Of a DNA stretch of 64,000 nt, positions 16,136 to 25,499 are shown piece by piece. The notes under the pieces were generated by a model. That model made no database searches. It was given only the letters and a program-made list of their open reading frames with translations, and was not told where the DNA came from. How positions within the stretch are numbered: the stretch's first letter is position 1; every line of letters begins with the position of its first letter. This DNA comes from PALSA-1353 sp050012375. GTDB taxonomy: Bacteria > Planctomycetota > Phycisphaerae > Tepidisphaerales > Tepidisphaeraceae. The DNA lies in assembly GCA_050012375.1 (NCBI GenBank), contig JBEKHH010000001.1, positions 1-64,000 of the forward strand, in the 5' to 3' direction. Both the position numbers and the translations under genes were made by a program.

Positions 16136-19100
16136 ATGCCAACGACTTATTCCAACCGCATAACCTTGATCACCACGGTGATCGTATTGTCGCTCCTGGC
16201 GATATTCTGGGGCCCGCCGTCGCGCTTGTTCGATCACAACCTGACGGCCATTCAGAAGACCGACCTTCGCCCGGGGATCGACATGGTCGGCGGCGTGAGC
16301 CTGGTCTATTCCATTCAATCGACGTCCAGCAACGATCCCGAATTGTCCGAACACGTGATGGAGGCCCTGAAGAAGCGGGTGGATCCGCTGGGTTTGCGGA
16401 ACCTGGTCTGGCGTCCGCAAGGCAGCGATCGCATCGAGATCGAGATGCCCCTGTCGCCGGAGGCGACCGAAGCCCCGCGCATCAAGCAGGCGTTTAACGA
16501 GTCCCAGCAAAAACTGGATGCCACCAACGTCCGCGTGGACGAGGTGCTCAACGCCGTCGAGCACACGGCCGGCCCTCAGCGGGATCAGCGGCTTGCGGAA
16601 ATGGCTTCCGACGACAACACCCGGGCCGACCTTTTTAAGGGTCTCTCCCAGACCTATGACCAGATGCAGGCCCTTCGCGCCAATCCAACCAAGCTGCCCC
16701 TGGCGATGCTGGCGGCGAAGTTGCAGCCCCTGACGGTTGAATATGAGGACCTGAAATCCCGCATCGATCAGACCAATCTTTCGCCGACGGAGCTTCAGCC
16801 CATTCTGGACCAGGTGATGTCGGATGATCCGGACCAGAAGAAGGCCGGGCAGCAGAAGCTCGATGATCTGAAGAAAAAGTTCGCCGATTTTCCGACGCGA
16901 TTGAAGGCGATCGACGATTTCCAGGCGAAATACAAGGATTACGATTCGGTCAAGAACGCCATCACCGGGGCGGAAGATCTCAAGCGTCTGTTGCAGGGTT
17001 CGGGGGTTTTGGAATTCCACATTCTGGCCGACGCCGTCACCGCCAATCCCACTGATTTGAAGGCGATGGAGGCCCGCTTGCAGCCCGGGGGGAAGGGGCC
17101 GCTGCCGCAGCCGGGCGATTCCGTTCGCTGGATGGAGGTCGATCGCCCCGAGGAATTCGACAGGCCCAACATCCCGCCGGAAACCAAGGAGTGGAACGGC
17201 AAGCATTACCTGCCGGTGCTGACCTCTCCGGATGCGTCGATGACCAAGGACAGCGGCAAGTGGGGGCTGGAGAATGCGCGCCCCGAGACCCAGTCGGACG
17301 GCAGCCGGGCCGTGGGCTTCAGTTTCGACAACACCGGTGGCAGCCTCTTCGGCGAACTGACGACGCACTGGTTCAACGTCGCCAAGCAGCATACGGACGT
17401 GGTGGACCCGCGTTCGCGGCTGGCGATCGTCCTGGATAACAAGATCATCAGCGCCCCCAACCTCCTTAGCGGGATCACCGGAGGCTCTGGGATAATCACC
17501 GGCGGCGGAAAGGGCGGCTTTACCACGCGGGAATTGGATTACCTGATCAACACCATGAACGCCGGCAGCCTGCCCGCCCAGCTTTCCGACGAGCCCATCA
17601 GCGAGCAGCAGGTCGGTCCGACCCTGGGCGCGGACAATCTGTATCGCGGGCTGGTCGCCTGCGGGTTCGGGCTCATTGTCGTGGCCGTGTTCCTGGTCTC
17701 GTATTACTACTTCGCGGGATTGGTCGCCTTCACCGCCGTGCTGATGAACCTGGTGCTGATTCTCGGCACCATGTGCGCGCTCAACGCCACCTTCACCTTG
17801 CCGAGCATCGCCGGGATCGTCCTGTCCATCGGCACGGCCGTGGATGCCAACGTGCTGATCTTCGAGCGTCTGCGCGAAGAGCAGCACAAAAAACTTCCCC
17901 TGCGGATGGCGCTGCGAAACAGCTACGCCCAGGCCCGAAGCGCCATCATCGACTCCAACATGACCAGCATCATCACCTCGCTGTGTCTCTACGCCTTTGG
18001 ATCGGAAGAGGTGAAAGGCTTCGGACTGACGCTGATCATCGGCATCGGCGCCAGCTTGTTCACCGCGCTCTACGTCACCAAGACGATTTTCGGGCTCATG
18101 ATCGACAAGTTCGGCATGACCAACCTCGGCAGCTTGCCGCTGACGTTCCCCAAGTGGGACCGCCTCCTCAAGCCCAGCATCGACTGGATGGGGATGGCGT
18201 GGATCTTCTACACCTTCAGCATCATCATGCTGGTGAGCGGGATGACCTTGTTTGTCATCAAGGCCAGGCAGGGGCGCATGATGGACATCGAATTCGCCAC
18301 CGGCACCTCGCTCCAGTTTGAATTAAAACAACCGATGGATCAGGACGGAGTTCGCAAGCTCATTGAAGCCGAAGGCCGAAAGCAGCCGCAGGTCCTGCCG
18401 GCCCCGAGCGTGGTGGCGGTGGGAACCGGCCGGTTGCACTACCAGATCGTCGTGCCCAACGATAAGAAGGACGAGGTGCGCCAGGCCGTTTTGGAGGCGA
18501 TGAAGGGGAAACTCCAGATTCAACTTCCCTCGGACTTTGTGGGCGCGGCGTCGGAGTACAAGGATGCCGCCGACAAAGAGATCTTGCCGATCACCAGCGC
18601 GTTTTCGGTCGATGGTTACACGCCGCCGGCGGCGGCGAGCCATCCCGGCCAGGTGGCGATCGTGCTGAGAAACATTTCTCCGCCGCTATCCGTGCAGGAA
18701 ATCACCAAGCGGCTGGACAACCAGCGCCTCTCCAGTTCATCGGCGACCACCGGGTCGGTCCAATACACCGTTCAAGGCCCCGGCGATCCCACCAAGCCCA
18801 CCCCATTTGCCGTGGTCATCGGCTGGAACCCCGCCGTCGCCTATGAAGCGGACATCGGCAGGTGGATGGGCGAGCTGGCCCAGCCCCTCTGGGGATTGGT
18901 CAAGGACGCCGTGAATCATCCCCCCTCATTCGAGCAGGAGACCAATTTCGATCCCCAGCTCGCCGGCGAGATGCAGCAGGATGCCTTCCTCGCCCTGACC
19001 TTCTCCATCATCGCCATCATGATTTACATCTGGGTGCGCTTCGGGAACTTCAAGTACGGCTCGGCCACGGTGATCGCGCTCATACACGACACGATCTTCA

Positions 19101-19558
19101 CCCTCGCGGGGCTGGGCTTCGCGCATTACATCGCCGATTACTCCCCGCACAATATTTTTCAGATCGAGCCGTTCCGCATCAACCTCACGGTGGTGGCGGG
19201 CATCTTGACCATCATGAGCTATTCCATGATCGATACCATCGTGGTCTTCGACCGCATCCGCGAAAACCGCGGACGTTACGGTCACCTCGATCGCAACGTC
19301 ATCAACACCGCCATCAATCAAACCCTCTCCCGCACCTTGCTGACTTGCGGAACCACCATCATGACCGTCTCTTTCATGTATTTCCTGGGCGGGGCCGGCA
19401 TCCATGGCTTTACTTTCGTCCTGCTCATTGGCATATTGGTGGGAACGTATTCGTCGGTTGCGATCGCGGCGCCCCTGTTGTTGTGGGGGAAGGACGTCAA
19501 ACGCCCAACCGGCGTGATGCAAGCGCCCGTCGGCCAACTTCCGCGGGCCAGCGTCTAA
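16136..19558 (+). CDS. secDF: Fused protein translocase subunit SecDF
   Basis: A proton-motive-force-driven accessory of the SecYEG translocon that pulls proteins out on the periplasmic side. SecD and SecF are one chain of 1140 residues. The SecD part has the first helix (about 8-25), GIDMVGGVSLVYSI, the large P1 region, and membrane helices 2-6 (about 500-680, with PSIAGIVLSIGTAVDANVLI). The SecF part begins near residue 690 and contains MDIEFATGTSLQF and the late helices with MSYSMIDTIVVFDRIRENRG. P1 carries an unusual charged, probably coiled-coil insertion of about 150 residues (about 130-285). A secreted copy of residues 290-476 is encoded at 13138-13857. Confidence 0.97.
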   Translation: MPTTYSNRITLITTVIVLSLLAIFWGPPSRLFDHNLTAIQKTDLRPGIDMVGGVSLVYSIQSTSSNDPELSEHVMEALKKRVDPLGLRNLVWRPQGSDRIEIEMPLSPEATEAPRIKQAFNESQQKLDATNVRVDEVLNAVEHTAGPQRDQRLAEMASDDNTRADLFKGLSQTYDQMQALRANPTKLPLAMLAAKLQPLTVEYEDLKSRIDQTNLSPTELQPILDQVMSDDPDQKKAGQQKLDDLKKKFADFPTRLKAIDDFQAKYKDYDSVKNAITGAEDLKRLLQGSGVLEFHILADAVTANPTDLKAMEARLQPGGKGPLPQPGDSVRWMEVDRPEEFDRPNIPPETKEWNGKHYLPVLTSPDASMTKDSGKWGLENARPETQSDGSRAVGFSFDNTGGSLFGELTTHWFNVAKQHTDVVDPRSRLAIVLDNKIISAPNLLSGITGGSGIITGGGKGGFTTRELDYLINTMNAGSLPAQLSDEPISEQQVGPTLGADNLYRGLVACGFGLIVVAVFLVSYYYFAGLVAFTAVLMNLVLILGTMCALNATFTLPSIAGIVLSIGTAVDANVLIFERLREEQHKKLPLRMALRNSYAQARSAIIDSNMTSIITSLCLYAFGSEEVKGFGLTLIIGIGASLFTALYVTKTIFGLMIDKFGMTNLGSLPLTFPKWDRLLKPSIDWMGMAWIFYTFSIIMLVSGMTLFVIKARQGRMMDIEFATGTSLQFELKQPMDQDGVRKLIEAEGRKQPQVLPAPSVVAVGTGRLHYQIVVPNDKKDEVRQAVLEAMKGKLQIQLPSDFVGAASEYKDAADKEILPITSAFSVDGYTPPAAASHPGQVAIVLRNISPPLSVQEITKRLDNQRLSSSSATTGSVQYTVQGPGDPTKPTPFAVVIGWNPAVAYEADIGRWMGELAQPLWGLVKDAVNHPPSFEQETNFDPQLAGEMQQDAFLALTFSIIAIMIYIWVRFGNFKYGSATVIALIHDTIFTLAGLGFAHYIADYSPHNIFQIEPFRINLTVVAGILTIMSYSMIDTIVVFDRIRENRGRYGHLDRNVINTAINQTLSRTLLTCGTTIMTVSFMYFLGGAGIHGFTFVLLIGILVGTYSSVAIAAPLLLWGKDVKRPTGVMQAPVGQLPRASV

Positions 19559-19598
19559 GACAAATCCAGGGTCGGTTGCTGGGAAAGGAGTCCCGCAC

Positions 19599-20564
19599 AT
19601 GCGCAAAGACGTAAAATTCGGATTGACCATCGGGGCGATTCTTGTCGTTACCCTCGTCGTATATGTGATCGTTATATCGCGCGGACCGGCCGTGCCGGCC
19701 AAGATCGGCATCGTGATGCCGAGCCCATCGGACCACCCCGCCGATCAGATCGATTCAACCCCAACGCCCTCCCCACATGCCGAAGTGACGGACAATTCCA
19801 TGGGCGATCAACAGGTCGCCACCGGCCCCGCGGATACCCCCGCGACCCCCGGGACTGATGCCATCGCTCCGGCAACGCAACCGGCCGCCGGCGCCGAGCC
19901 CAAGACCGACTGGGACCGCGCCCTGAACAACGGCCTGCCGCCAAGCTTGTCCGCCCCGGCGGCCCCGGAGCATACCGTAACGCCGATGATCGATTCCGCG
20001 CCCCTGAACGCCGCGCGCGACGGGATCAGCCGCGACCCCAATACCCCGGTCATCGATACGCTGCCGACGACACAGCCATCCATCCAGTTTGCCGGCGGCG
20101 GATACAGTTCTGAGACCAGCCCCTCGGCGTCGGTTCCGCCGGTTCCCGCCGCCAGCCCGCGCACCCATCGCGTCGTGGCGGGTGAATCGCCCTACTCCAT
20201 CGCCCAGAGCGTTTATGGCAGTTCCCGGTATTACAAGAGGATTCTCGCCGCCAATCCGGGCCTGGACCCGCGACATCTCAAGATCGGCCAGATTCTGGTC
20301 ATTCCGCAACTGACGGATCTCGAAAAGAATTCCCCCTCGGCCACCGGCGCCGCCGAGATCCATGTGGATTCGGCCACGATGTACACCGTCCTTTCCGGCG
20401 ATACGCTGGAGAGCATTTCCCGAAAGCTCTACGGCTCGGCCGGAATGATCGACAAGCTCTATCTGGCGAACCAATCGCTGATCGGGCCGGACGAGAACGT
20501 GCTGAAAATCGGCTGGGTATTGAAGCTGCCCCAGCCTCCCACCGTCGCCAGCGCCCAGCGGTAA
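19599..20564 (+). CDS. Membrane-anchored protein with two LysM domains
   Basis: A 321-residue protein with one N-terminal membrane helix (about 8-27), a long Pro/Ala/Thr-rich low-complexity spacer (about 40-185) and two LysM domains, at about 187-237 (THRVVAGESPYSIAQSVYG) and 263-315 (YTVLSGDTLESISRKLYG). LysM binds N-acetylglucosamine in peptidoglycan, so the protein likely tethers the inner membrane to the cell wall; no catalytic domain is present. AAAGGAG lies eight bases before ATG 19599, 40 bp after secDF, and it may be the last gene of that operon. Confidence 0.88.
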   Translation: MRKDVKFGLTIGAILVVTLVVYVIVISRGPAVPAKIGIVMPSPSDHPADQIDSTPTPSPHAEVTDNSMGDQQVATGPADTPATPGTDAIAPATQPAAGAEPKTDWDRALNNGLPPSLSAPAAPEHTVTPMIDSAPLNAARDGISRDPNTPVIDTLPTTQPSIQFAGGGYSSETSPSASVPPVPAASPRTHRVVAGESPYSIAQSVYGSSRYYKRILAANPGLDPRHLKIGQILVIPQLTDLEKNSPSATGAAEIHVDSATMYTVLSGDTLESISRKLYGSAGMIDKLYLANQSLIGPDENVLKIGWVLKLPQPPTVASAQR

Positions 20565-20782
20565 CCGGGTTGGTGGCGCTCTCGCGGCGGCATAAGGTGT
20601 GAATTAGCAAAGTATTATAGGGCAAATCCGCGCGCCGACACGGCGCTCCTGAATCGACTGGATTCGGGAAAGGGCAATCCCCGCGACTTTTTTTCGTTGC
20701 TTATATCGTTGCTTGTGGTGATAATCACCCAGTCTCGGTGCATGTCCTAGGGCAGTGCAGAGCATGTCAGCAAAGAGCATCT

Positions 20783-21292
20783 ATGAAACGCGCAGCCGCT
20801 TGGGCAACTGGGTTGATGTTTCTGCTCTCCGGTTCGGCCGGCGCATGTGTTCTCCCACCGGATAATAATCTCGCGAATCAGAGCGCCGGCAACTTCGGTG
20901 CCGATGCCTCGCCTCTCACCGCCAATGGTTTGATTAAGTTCACGAAAACGGCCGCGCCAGTGCCGCCGGCAGCCAATGCGGACGCTATCTTTAGCGGTGC
21001 GGCCCAAACCCAGCCCAAATGGTTGGGTGCCAATGCGAACCTCGAGCAAAAAGCGGTATCGCCGTTACAGTTGAAGGAGGACTCCGATCTGGTCGAGCCG
21101 CCTCAGGAAGACAGCGGCTTGACCAAGGATTTCTCGGTGTCTGAACCGGCGGCGTCGTCTTCCGGGCCCGCGACAACGGAGGCCCCAATGCCTCGCGCGG
21201 GATGGATCGGCCTGGCTGGTGTACTGGGCGTCATGGCGGCGCGATGGATTAGCGCCAAGAGACGGGCCCGGGCCAAATCTGCCATTGGTTGA
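20783..21292 (+). CDS. Exported protein with C-terminal membrane anchor, PEP-CTERM-like tail
   Basis: A 169-residue protein (from ATG 20783) with a signal peptide MKRAAAWATGLMFLLSGSAG ending near a cysteine, a low-complexity Ala/Pro/Ser middle, and a C-terminal tail of P-MPRAGW, a hydrophobic helix (IGLAGVLGVMAARWI) and a basic end (AKRRARAK). This three-part ending resembles exosortase or sortase-like sorting signals, though the canonical PEP motif is absent. I recognise no domain in the middle. The upstream ATG at 20738 would add 15 residues before the signal. No exosortase gene is in the window. Confidence 0.65.
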   Translation: MKRAAAWATGLMFLLSGSAGACVLPPDNNLANQSAGNFGADASPLTANGLIKFTKTAAPVPPAANADAIFSGAAQTQPKWLGANANLEQKAVSPLQLKEDSDLVEPPQEDSGLTKDFSVSEPAASSSGPATTEAPMPRAGWIGLAGVLGVMAARWISAKRRARAKSAIG

Positions 21293-21384
21293 TCGATTCG
21301 GGAGAAAATCCGAACAGGGAAGGGAAAATGGGCGGCGCGCGGAGCTTCGCCCTTTTTTATTGCGCCGATCGCCGTTGGAATTTA

Positions 21385-21438
21385 CAGAGCCGGGGCGTGC
21401 CGCCCCGGTCTTCTCCGGGGCGGCACGCCCCGGCTCTG
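21385..21438. repeat. Perfect 24-bp inverted repeat with 6-nt loop
   Basis: CAGAGCCGGGGCGTGCCGCC and the next four bases are repeated exactly in inverted form around TCTTCT. It lies between the convergent 3' ends of the PEP-CTERM-like gene and dnaA. A diverged relative is at 54087-54133. Confidence 0.9.
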
Positions 21439-21470
21439 TCAGGAATATTCACGGCGCCGCTCCCGCATTT

Positions 21471-23066
21471 TCATCCCCGCGCCCGGCTGTGTTCCTCCAG
21501 GCGTTGAAGCAATTCGCACGCTTCTTCTTCGTGCTCCCCGACGCTGGTCGTCCATACCAGTTGCTCGTTCCGCAGCAGCGCACGCTCGATCCTCCGACAG
21601 GCGCTGATCACCGTGCTGTGATTCCGCTTGCCCATTCGCATCCCGATCTCCGGGAAACTCAGCTTCGCCGTTTTGCGCACCAGGTACATCGCCACGCTAC
21701 GGGCCAGGCTGATCGTTCGCTGCCGCCGGCCCGACATCAGGTCCTTGTGCTCCAGTCCGAAATATTCACACACCGATTGGAGAATATTGTCCGGACGAAC
21801 CGGCGCCACCATCTGCCGATCCAGATCCCCCAGCGATTCCTGCGCCGTGATCACATCCGGAATCCGCCCGGTGAGCTTCACGTGCGCCGCGATCCGTGTG
21901 ATGGCCCCTTCCAGTTCCCGCACGTTCTGCGTCACCCGCCGACCGATCCAGCCGACCACCTCCTCCGGCAAGCTCAGCCCCCCGCGCTGCGAGAGGCTCC
22001 GCAGAATTTCGCAGCGCGTCGCGAAATTCGGCGGATCGATCCGAACCACCATCCCGCTGACGAACCGGTTCACCAGCGATTCCCCGAATTCCTCGATCAT
22101 CTTTGGATGATTGTCGCTCGCCATCACCACCTGCCGCCCCATCGCTTCGATCGCGTTGAACGTGTGCAGGAATTCCTCCTGCGTGGCTTTCTTCCCGCCC
22201 AGGAAATGCACGTCGTCGATCGCCAACAGATCGAGGTCGCGCATTTTCCTCCGGAAGTTGTCCAGCTTGTTTGCCCTCAGCGCCGTCAGAAACTCGTTGG
22301 TGAATTCCTCCCCCGTTAGATACGTCCAGCGTTTGCTCGGGTGATGCGAAATAAATCGCCTGCATAGCCCCTGAAGCAAATGAGTCTTGCCCAGCCCGCA
22401 TCCGCCGTGGATGAACAGCGGGTTGTACTGTGCCCCTGGGAATTCCGCCACGTGCAGGGCGCTGGTGTAGGCGAGTCGATTGCATTGCCCGACGACGAAA
22501 GTTTCCACCTCGTGCCGCAGCCGGGGCTTGTTGGCTTGGGATGCCCCCTCTCCGGCGGATGTCGCGCGGCGGGGACTCATGACCGGCAGTGCCTTGCAAA
22601 TCGTCTCGTCGGCGGCCGCAGCGGCGCGGGTTTCGCCCGCAACCACGCTGTGAGCGTCGCCGCGCGGGACCGCAGACGTGGGAGATAGAATCGACGACCC
22701 CGCAAATGGCGCCGCCGTCCCCTGCGCCAAAACTTTGCCCGCTTCCTTCGGCTTCGACTGCGGCGACGCTTTATCCGAGGCCGCGTCGGTCGTGTTCACC
22801 TCAAACAACTGCGGCACCACGCTGAATCGCACCGGCAGCGAGCAGCCCAGAACTTCATGCGCCGCATCCTGAATCGGCTGGCTGAAGTGCGAACCGATCC
22901 ATTCGCTGATGAAATCGTTGGGCACGGCGATTTCCAGCCCGTCCTGCCTCAGATCCAGCCGCGTGGAATTATTGAACCATACATGAAACCGCTGCTGCCC
23001 CACTCTTTGCGCGATCGCGTTGGCCAGCCGTGTCAATTGCGGATCGTGTGCGCTGATGCAACTCAC
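21471..23066 (-). CDS. dnaA: Chromosomal replication initiator protein DnaA
   Basis: AAA+ ATPase that binds DnaA boxes and opens the replication origin. All four domains are present in 531 residues: domain I (about 1-80), a long low-complexity domain II (about 85-180), the ATPase (Walker A in HGGCGLGKTHLL, Walker B in LLAIDDVHFL), and the DNA-binding domain IV (KRNHSTVISACRRIE). I set the start at GTG 23066, preceded by AGGAAAGGAG five bases upstream; the open frame to 23114 is less likely. It is divergent from the AT-rich stretch at 23360-23530. dnaN and recF are not adjacent. Confidence 0.97.
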   Translation of the reverse strand: MSCISAHDPQLTRLANAIAQRVGQQRFHVWFNNSTRLDLRQDGLEIAVPNDFISEWIGSHFSQPIQDAAHEVLGCSLPVRFSVVPQLFEVNTTDAASDKASPQSKPKEAGKVLAQGTAAPFAGSSILSPTSAVPRGDAHSVVAGETRAAAAADETICKALPVMSPRRATSAGEGASQANKPRLRHEVETFVVGQCNRLAYTSALHVAEFPGAQYNPLFIHGGCGLGKTHLLQGLCRRFISHHPSKRWTYLTGEEFTNEFLTALRANKLDNFRRKMRDLDLLAIDDVHFLGGKKATQEEFLHTFNAIEAMGRQVVMASDNHPKMIEEFGESLVNRFVSGMVVRIDPPNFATRCEILRSLSQRGGLSLPEEVVGWIGRRVTQNVRELEGAITRIAAHVKLTGRIPDVITAQESLGDLDRQMVAPVRPDNILQSVCEYFGLEHKDLMSGRRQRTISLARSVAMYLVRKTAKLSFPEIGMRMGKRNHSTVISACRRIERALLRNEQLVWTTSVGEHEEEACELLQRLEEHSRARG

Positions 23067-23540
23067 GCCGACTCCTTTCCTAAGCCCTGTGCGTGCCAAC
23101 CCGGCGGTTCGCAAAAACCACCAAACCGGGTCGGCTGGCCAACGACGCAGCGGCTCAAGGAATCATGACCTTGGGCCGTCCACCGTCGCCGTCCGATACG
23201 CCCTGCCCCTGGCAAAGCCCCCAAGCAAAGCGCCCAAACAAAAGCGCCTGGCTTAGCCCCTGGCAAAGCGCAGCATTTCCCGCATCCATGGCCGGCCTCC
23301 TGCCTTACCCTGGGAAAAACCCAACCTTAATCATCCGTGAGTAGGCGAAGAAAATAGTCTGCGTTAACAGTGCTGGCAAGGGAAACTTTATCGGATTTTC
23401 CGTTCACAACGATGGAACCATCGGTAGGGCCGTTGCGGTTTGTTTAAAAATTCTTTTTTTCAACTTTTAGTCCACTGTATTATCGGACTGTGCACATCCG
23501 GTGGACAATGTGGGGAATATTTTCTTCTTTTCCGGCCGCG
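23067..23540. other. Gap upstream of dnaA; AT-rich candidate origin
   Basis: No gene is supported in these 474 bp. The first half (about 23200-23275) holds repeated CTGGCAAAG/CAAGCAAAGCG units. The second half (about 23360-23530) is strikingly AT-rich for this genome, with TTATCGGA twice (23389, 23480) and, on the minus strand, two DnaA-box-like nonamers, TTCCCCACA and TTGTCCACC, each two mismatches from TTATCCACA. This fits an oriC next to dnaA but is not proof. Confidence 0.35.
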
Positions 23541-24500
23541 TCATCCTTTCCACGAACGAAGATCCCGGATCATCGCCACCCGCGCCGCTATCCGCTGCAT
23601 CCCGTGATGAAAATACAATCTCAACGCCGGCTCATTTTTTGAATCAACCGCCAGCGTCAGGCTCCGGCGGTGATCGGCAACGATGAGGTGCATCGCCTGT
23701 TGCATGAGCACCGTCCCCAGCCCTTTTCCCCTCGCCTGCACCGAAAGACCGAGATAAACCAGCTCAACCGCATCGGTATGCGGGATTCGGCTCAGCAGCA
23801 GCACCCCGCGGGGCTGGTCAGCTTCCACCAGCAACTGCCACATCCCCGGGACATGCTCGCCGGTTGCTCGATGTCCGGCGATGATGTCTTCGATGTCGCG
23901 CAGCCCGCTGAGCGCTGGACAATCCAGGCTCTCCCGATAGCTCTGGAGGATGCCCTCGGCAAATAAACCGTGGTTTTCCGGCGAATAGGCCAGAAACCGC
24001 ATCGCTTCCGGCAGCGGCGGTGACTTTGCCGTGCGCGGCACCGTGCCCTGCAAGTAGATCAGCTCGGCCACTTCGCTGAATCCGAGGTCGCCAAAGAACT
24101 GCCGCGCCTGCGCGTGCTCCGGTTCGAATAGCACCTGCGCCAGGTGCACCTCACGCCGGCCGAAGTATTCGCATAACTCGCTGACAAGTTGAGCCGCCGC
24201 GGGATACGCCCATTCGCCGATGTTTGAACCCGTCAATAGCAGCAGAGTTTTTCCGGGATTGAGCACGGGTAATGCCGCCCAAACCAGCTTTCCGTGACTC
24301 TCCGCCACCCACATTGCCGACAGATCGATGCGTCGCTGGGCTGTGGACTGCGTGAATTCCGACACCTGGGCCGCCGATGGCGCTTGGCCGGGGACGCTGA
24401 GGATCATGGCGGCGGCGGCCTGGAGTTCCGTTCGTTTCGCCGGGCGGCAAATGATTGCCCCGCCGCCATCCCGCCTGGCCGCCAATAGAGAATTTGACAT
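23541..24500 (-). CDS. GNAT family N-acetyltransferase, tandem-domain type
   Basis: A 319-residue protein with two GNAT-like halves. The C-terminal half is the canonical one, with the acetyl-CoA loop in LSVQARGKGLGTVLMQQA and the strand VELVYLGLSV before it; the N-terminal half is degenerate (EVHLAQVLFEPEHAQARQFF). The layout resembles mycothiol synthase-like tandem GNATs, but this organism need not make mycothiol, so the substrate is unknown. I prefer ATG 24500 (MSNSLLAARRDGG) over 24587, which would run into the divergent gene at 24586. Confidence 0.82.
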   Translation of the reverse strand: MSNSLLAARRDGGGAIICRPAKRTELQAAAAMILSVPGQAPSAAQVSEFTQSTAQRRIDLSAMWVAESHGKLVWAALPVLNPGKTLLLLTGSNIGEWAYPAAAQLVSELCEYFGRREVHLAQVLFEPEHAQARQFFGDLGFSEVAELIYLQGTVPRTAKSPPLPEAMRFLAYSPENHGLFAEGILQSYRESLDCPALSGLRDIEDIIAGHRATGEHVPGMWQLLVEADQPRGVLLLSRIPHTDAVELVYLGLSVQARGKGLGTVLMQQAMHLIVADHRRSLTLAVDSKNEPALRLYFHHGMQRIAARVAMIRDLRSWKG

Positions 24501-24585
24501 CACCGCCACGGTGCGTAAGAATAACCCCGCCCAGGTGGAATGGCCATTATTTTCCACGCCCGCCTTGACCGCGGAGTGCTTCACC

Positions 24586-25197
24586 ATGTTATGCCGATTG
24601 CCGATTGCAGCTTTTCTGGTTGTTTTTGCGCTGGTAGCGCCCGTGCGGGCTGACTATCCCCAACCCAGTCCCTATCCCGTCTCCTGGGAATTGACGCTGA
24701 CTCATTCGGCGCCCAAACGCATCCTCGTGCAAGGCCCGGGCGATTCCAATCCGGGGGCCTACTGGTACGTCACCTATCACGTCGTCAATAACACCGATCG
24801 GGACAAAATTCTGTTTTATCCCAGTTTCGAGATGATGCTCGAAGATGGCCAGGTCATTCGCAGCGATATGGGCATCTCCCCCGGCGTCTTCGACGCCATC
24901 AAGCAACACGAGCACTTGAAATACCTCCAGAGCGAGGATCTCATCGGCGGTGTGTTGCGCCAGGGCGAGGACCAATCCAAGGACGGCGTGGCCATCTGGG
25001 CCGAGCCGCGCCTCCGGATGGGAACGTTTACCATCTTCTGCTCCGGATTTTGGGGCGAGAGCGCGACGGTGACCGTCGGCGACAAGGACGTGACCCTTCA
25101 CAAAACCTTGCAGTTGACTTTTCACCTCGATTCCGACGAAAACCATCCGGGCGGCGGAGACCTGGTGGCCAAGGACGAACTGTACGTCATGCGATAA
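24586..25197 (+). CDS. Secreted protein of unknown function
   Basis: A 203-residue exported protein with signal peptide MLCRLPIAAFLVVFALVAPV and cleavage after RA, before DYPQPSP. The mature domain is beta-sandwich-like (KRILVQGPGDSNPGAYWYVT, then FTIFCSGFWGESATVTVG). I recognise the type from planctomycete genomes, where similar proteins are annotated as hypothetical, but no function is known. Its start is 85 bp from the divergent GNAT start. It lies 10 bp before rpmA in the position where rplU is usually found, and may be co-transcribed with rpmA. Confidence 0.78.
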   Translation: MLCRLPIAAFLVVFALVAPVRADYPQPSPYPVSWELTLTHSAPKRILVQGPGDSNPGAYWYVTYHVVNNTDRDKILFYPSFEMMLEDGQVIRSDMGISPGVFDAIKQHEHLKYLQSEDLIGGVLRQGEDQSKDGVAIWAEPRLRMGTFTIFCSGFWGESATVTVGDKDVTLHKTLQLTFHLDSDENHPGGGDLVAKDELYVMR

Positions 25198-25207
25198 TGG
25201 TGATTCT

Positions 25208-25462
25208 ATGGCACATAAAAAAGGACAAGGTTCCACCCGCAACGGCCGCGACAGCAATCCACAGTATCTCGGCGTCAAAGCCTATGGCGGACAAACCATC
25301 ACCGCCGGATCGATCATCGTCCGCCAGCGCGGCACGCGGTTTGAACCAGGCTTCAACGTGGGAATCGGCTGCGACCACACGCTCTTTGCGCTAACGCCCG
25401 GCAAAGTGGAATTTCAAGGCCGCAAGGTGCACGTGCGCGTTTCCCAGCCCGCAACATCCTGA
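25208..25462 (+). CDS. rpmA: 50S ribosomal protein L27
   Basis: Large-subunit protein whose N-terminus reaches the peptidyl transferase centre. At 84 residues it shows the full family pattern: MAHKKGQGSTRNGRDSNPQY, LGVKAYGGQTITAGSIIVRQ and VGIGCDHTLFALTPGKVEF. It lacks the cleavable N-terminal extension found in Firmicutes. It is next to obg, as in most bacteria, but the usual upstream rplU (L21) is replaced by a secreted-protein gene. Confidence 0.97.
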   Translation: MAHKKGQGSTRNGRDSNPQYLGVKAYGGQTITAGSIIVRQRGTRFEPGFNVGIGCDHTLFALTPGKVEFQGRKVHVRVSQPATS

Positions 25463-25499
25463 GGCCAGCGGAAAGATCGCACAAAAATTCACACAAAAG

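Noticed and set aside
16100..17887. 595-codon minus-strand frame
   Set aside because: Shadow of secDF; composition typical of antisense coding-frame mirror.
20600..20740. Possible GEMM-type (c-di-GMP) riboswitch
   Set aside because: AGGGCAAA followed by a GC-rich hairpin looked similar, but the conserved ACGCAAAGC-type part of the aptamer is missing, and a second check of pairing failed.
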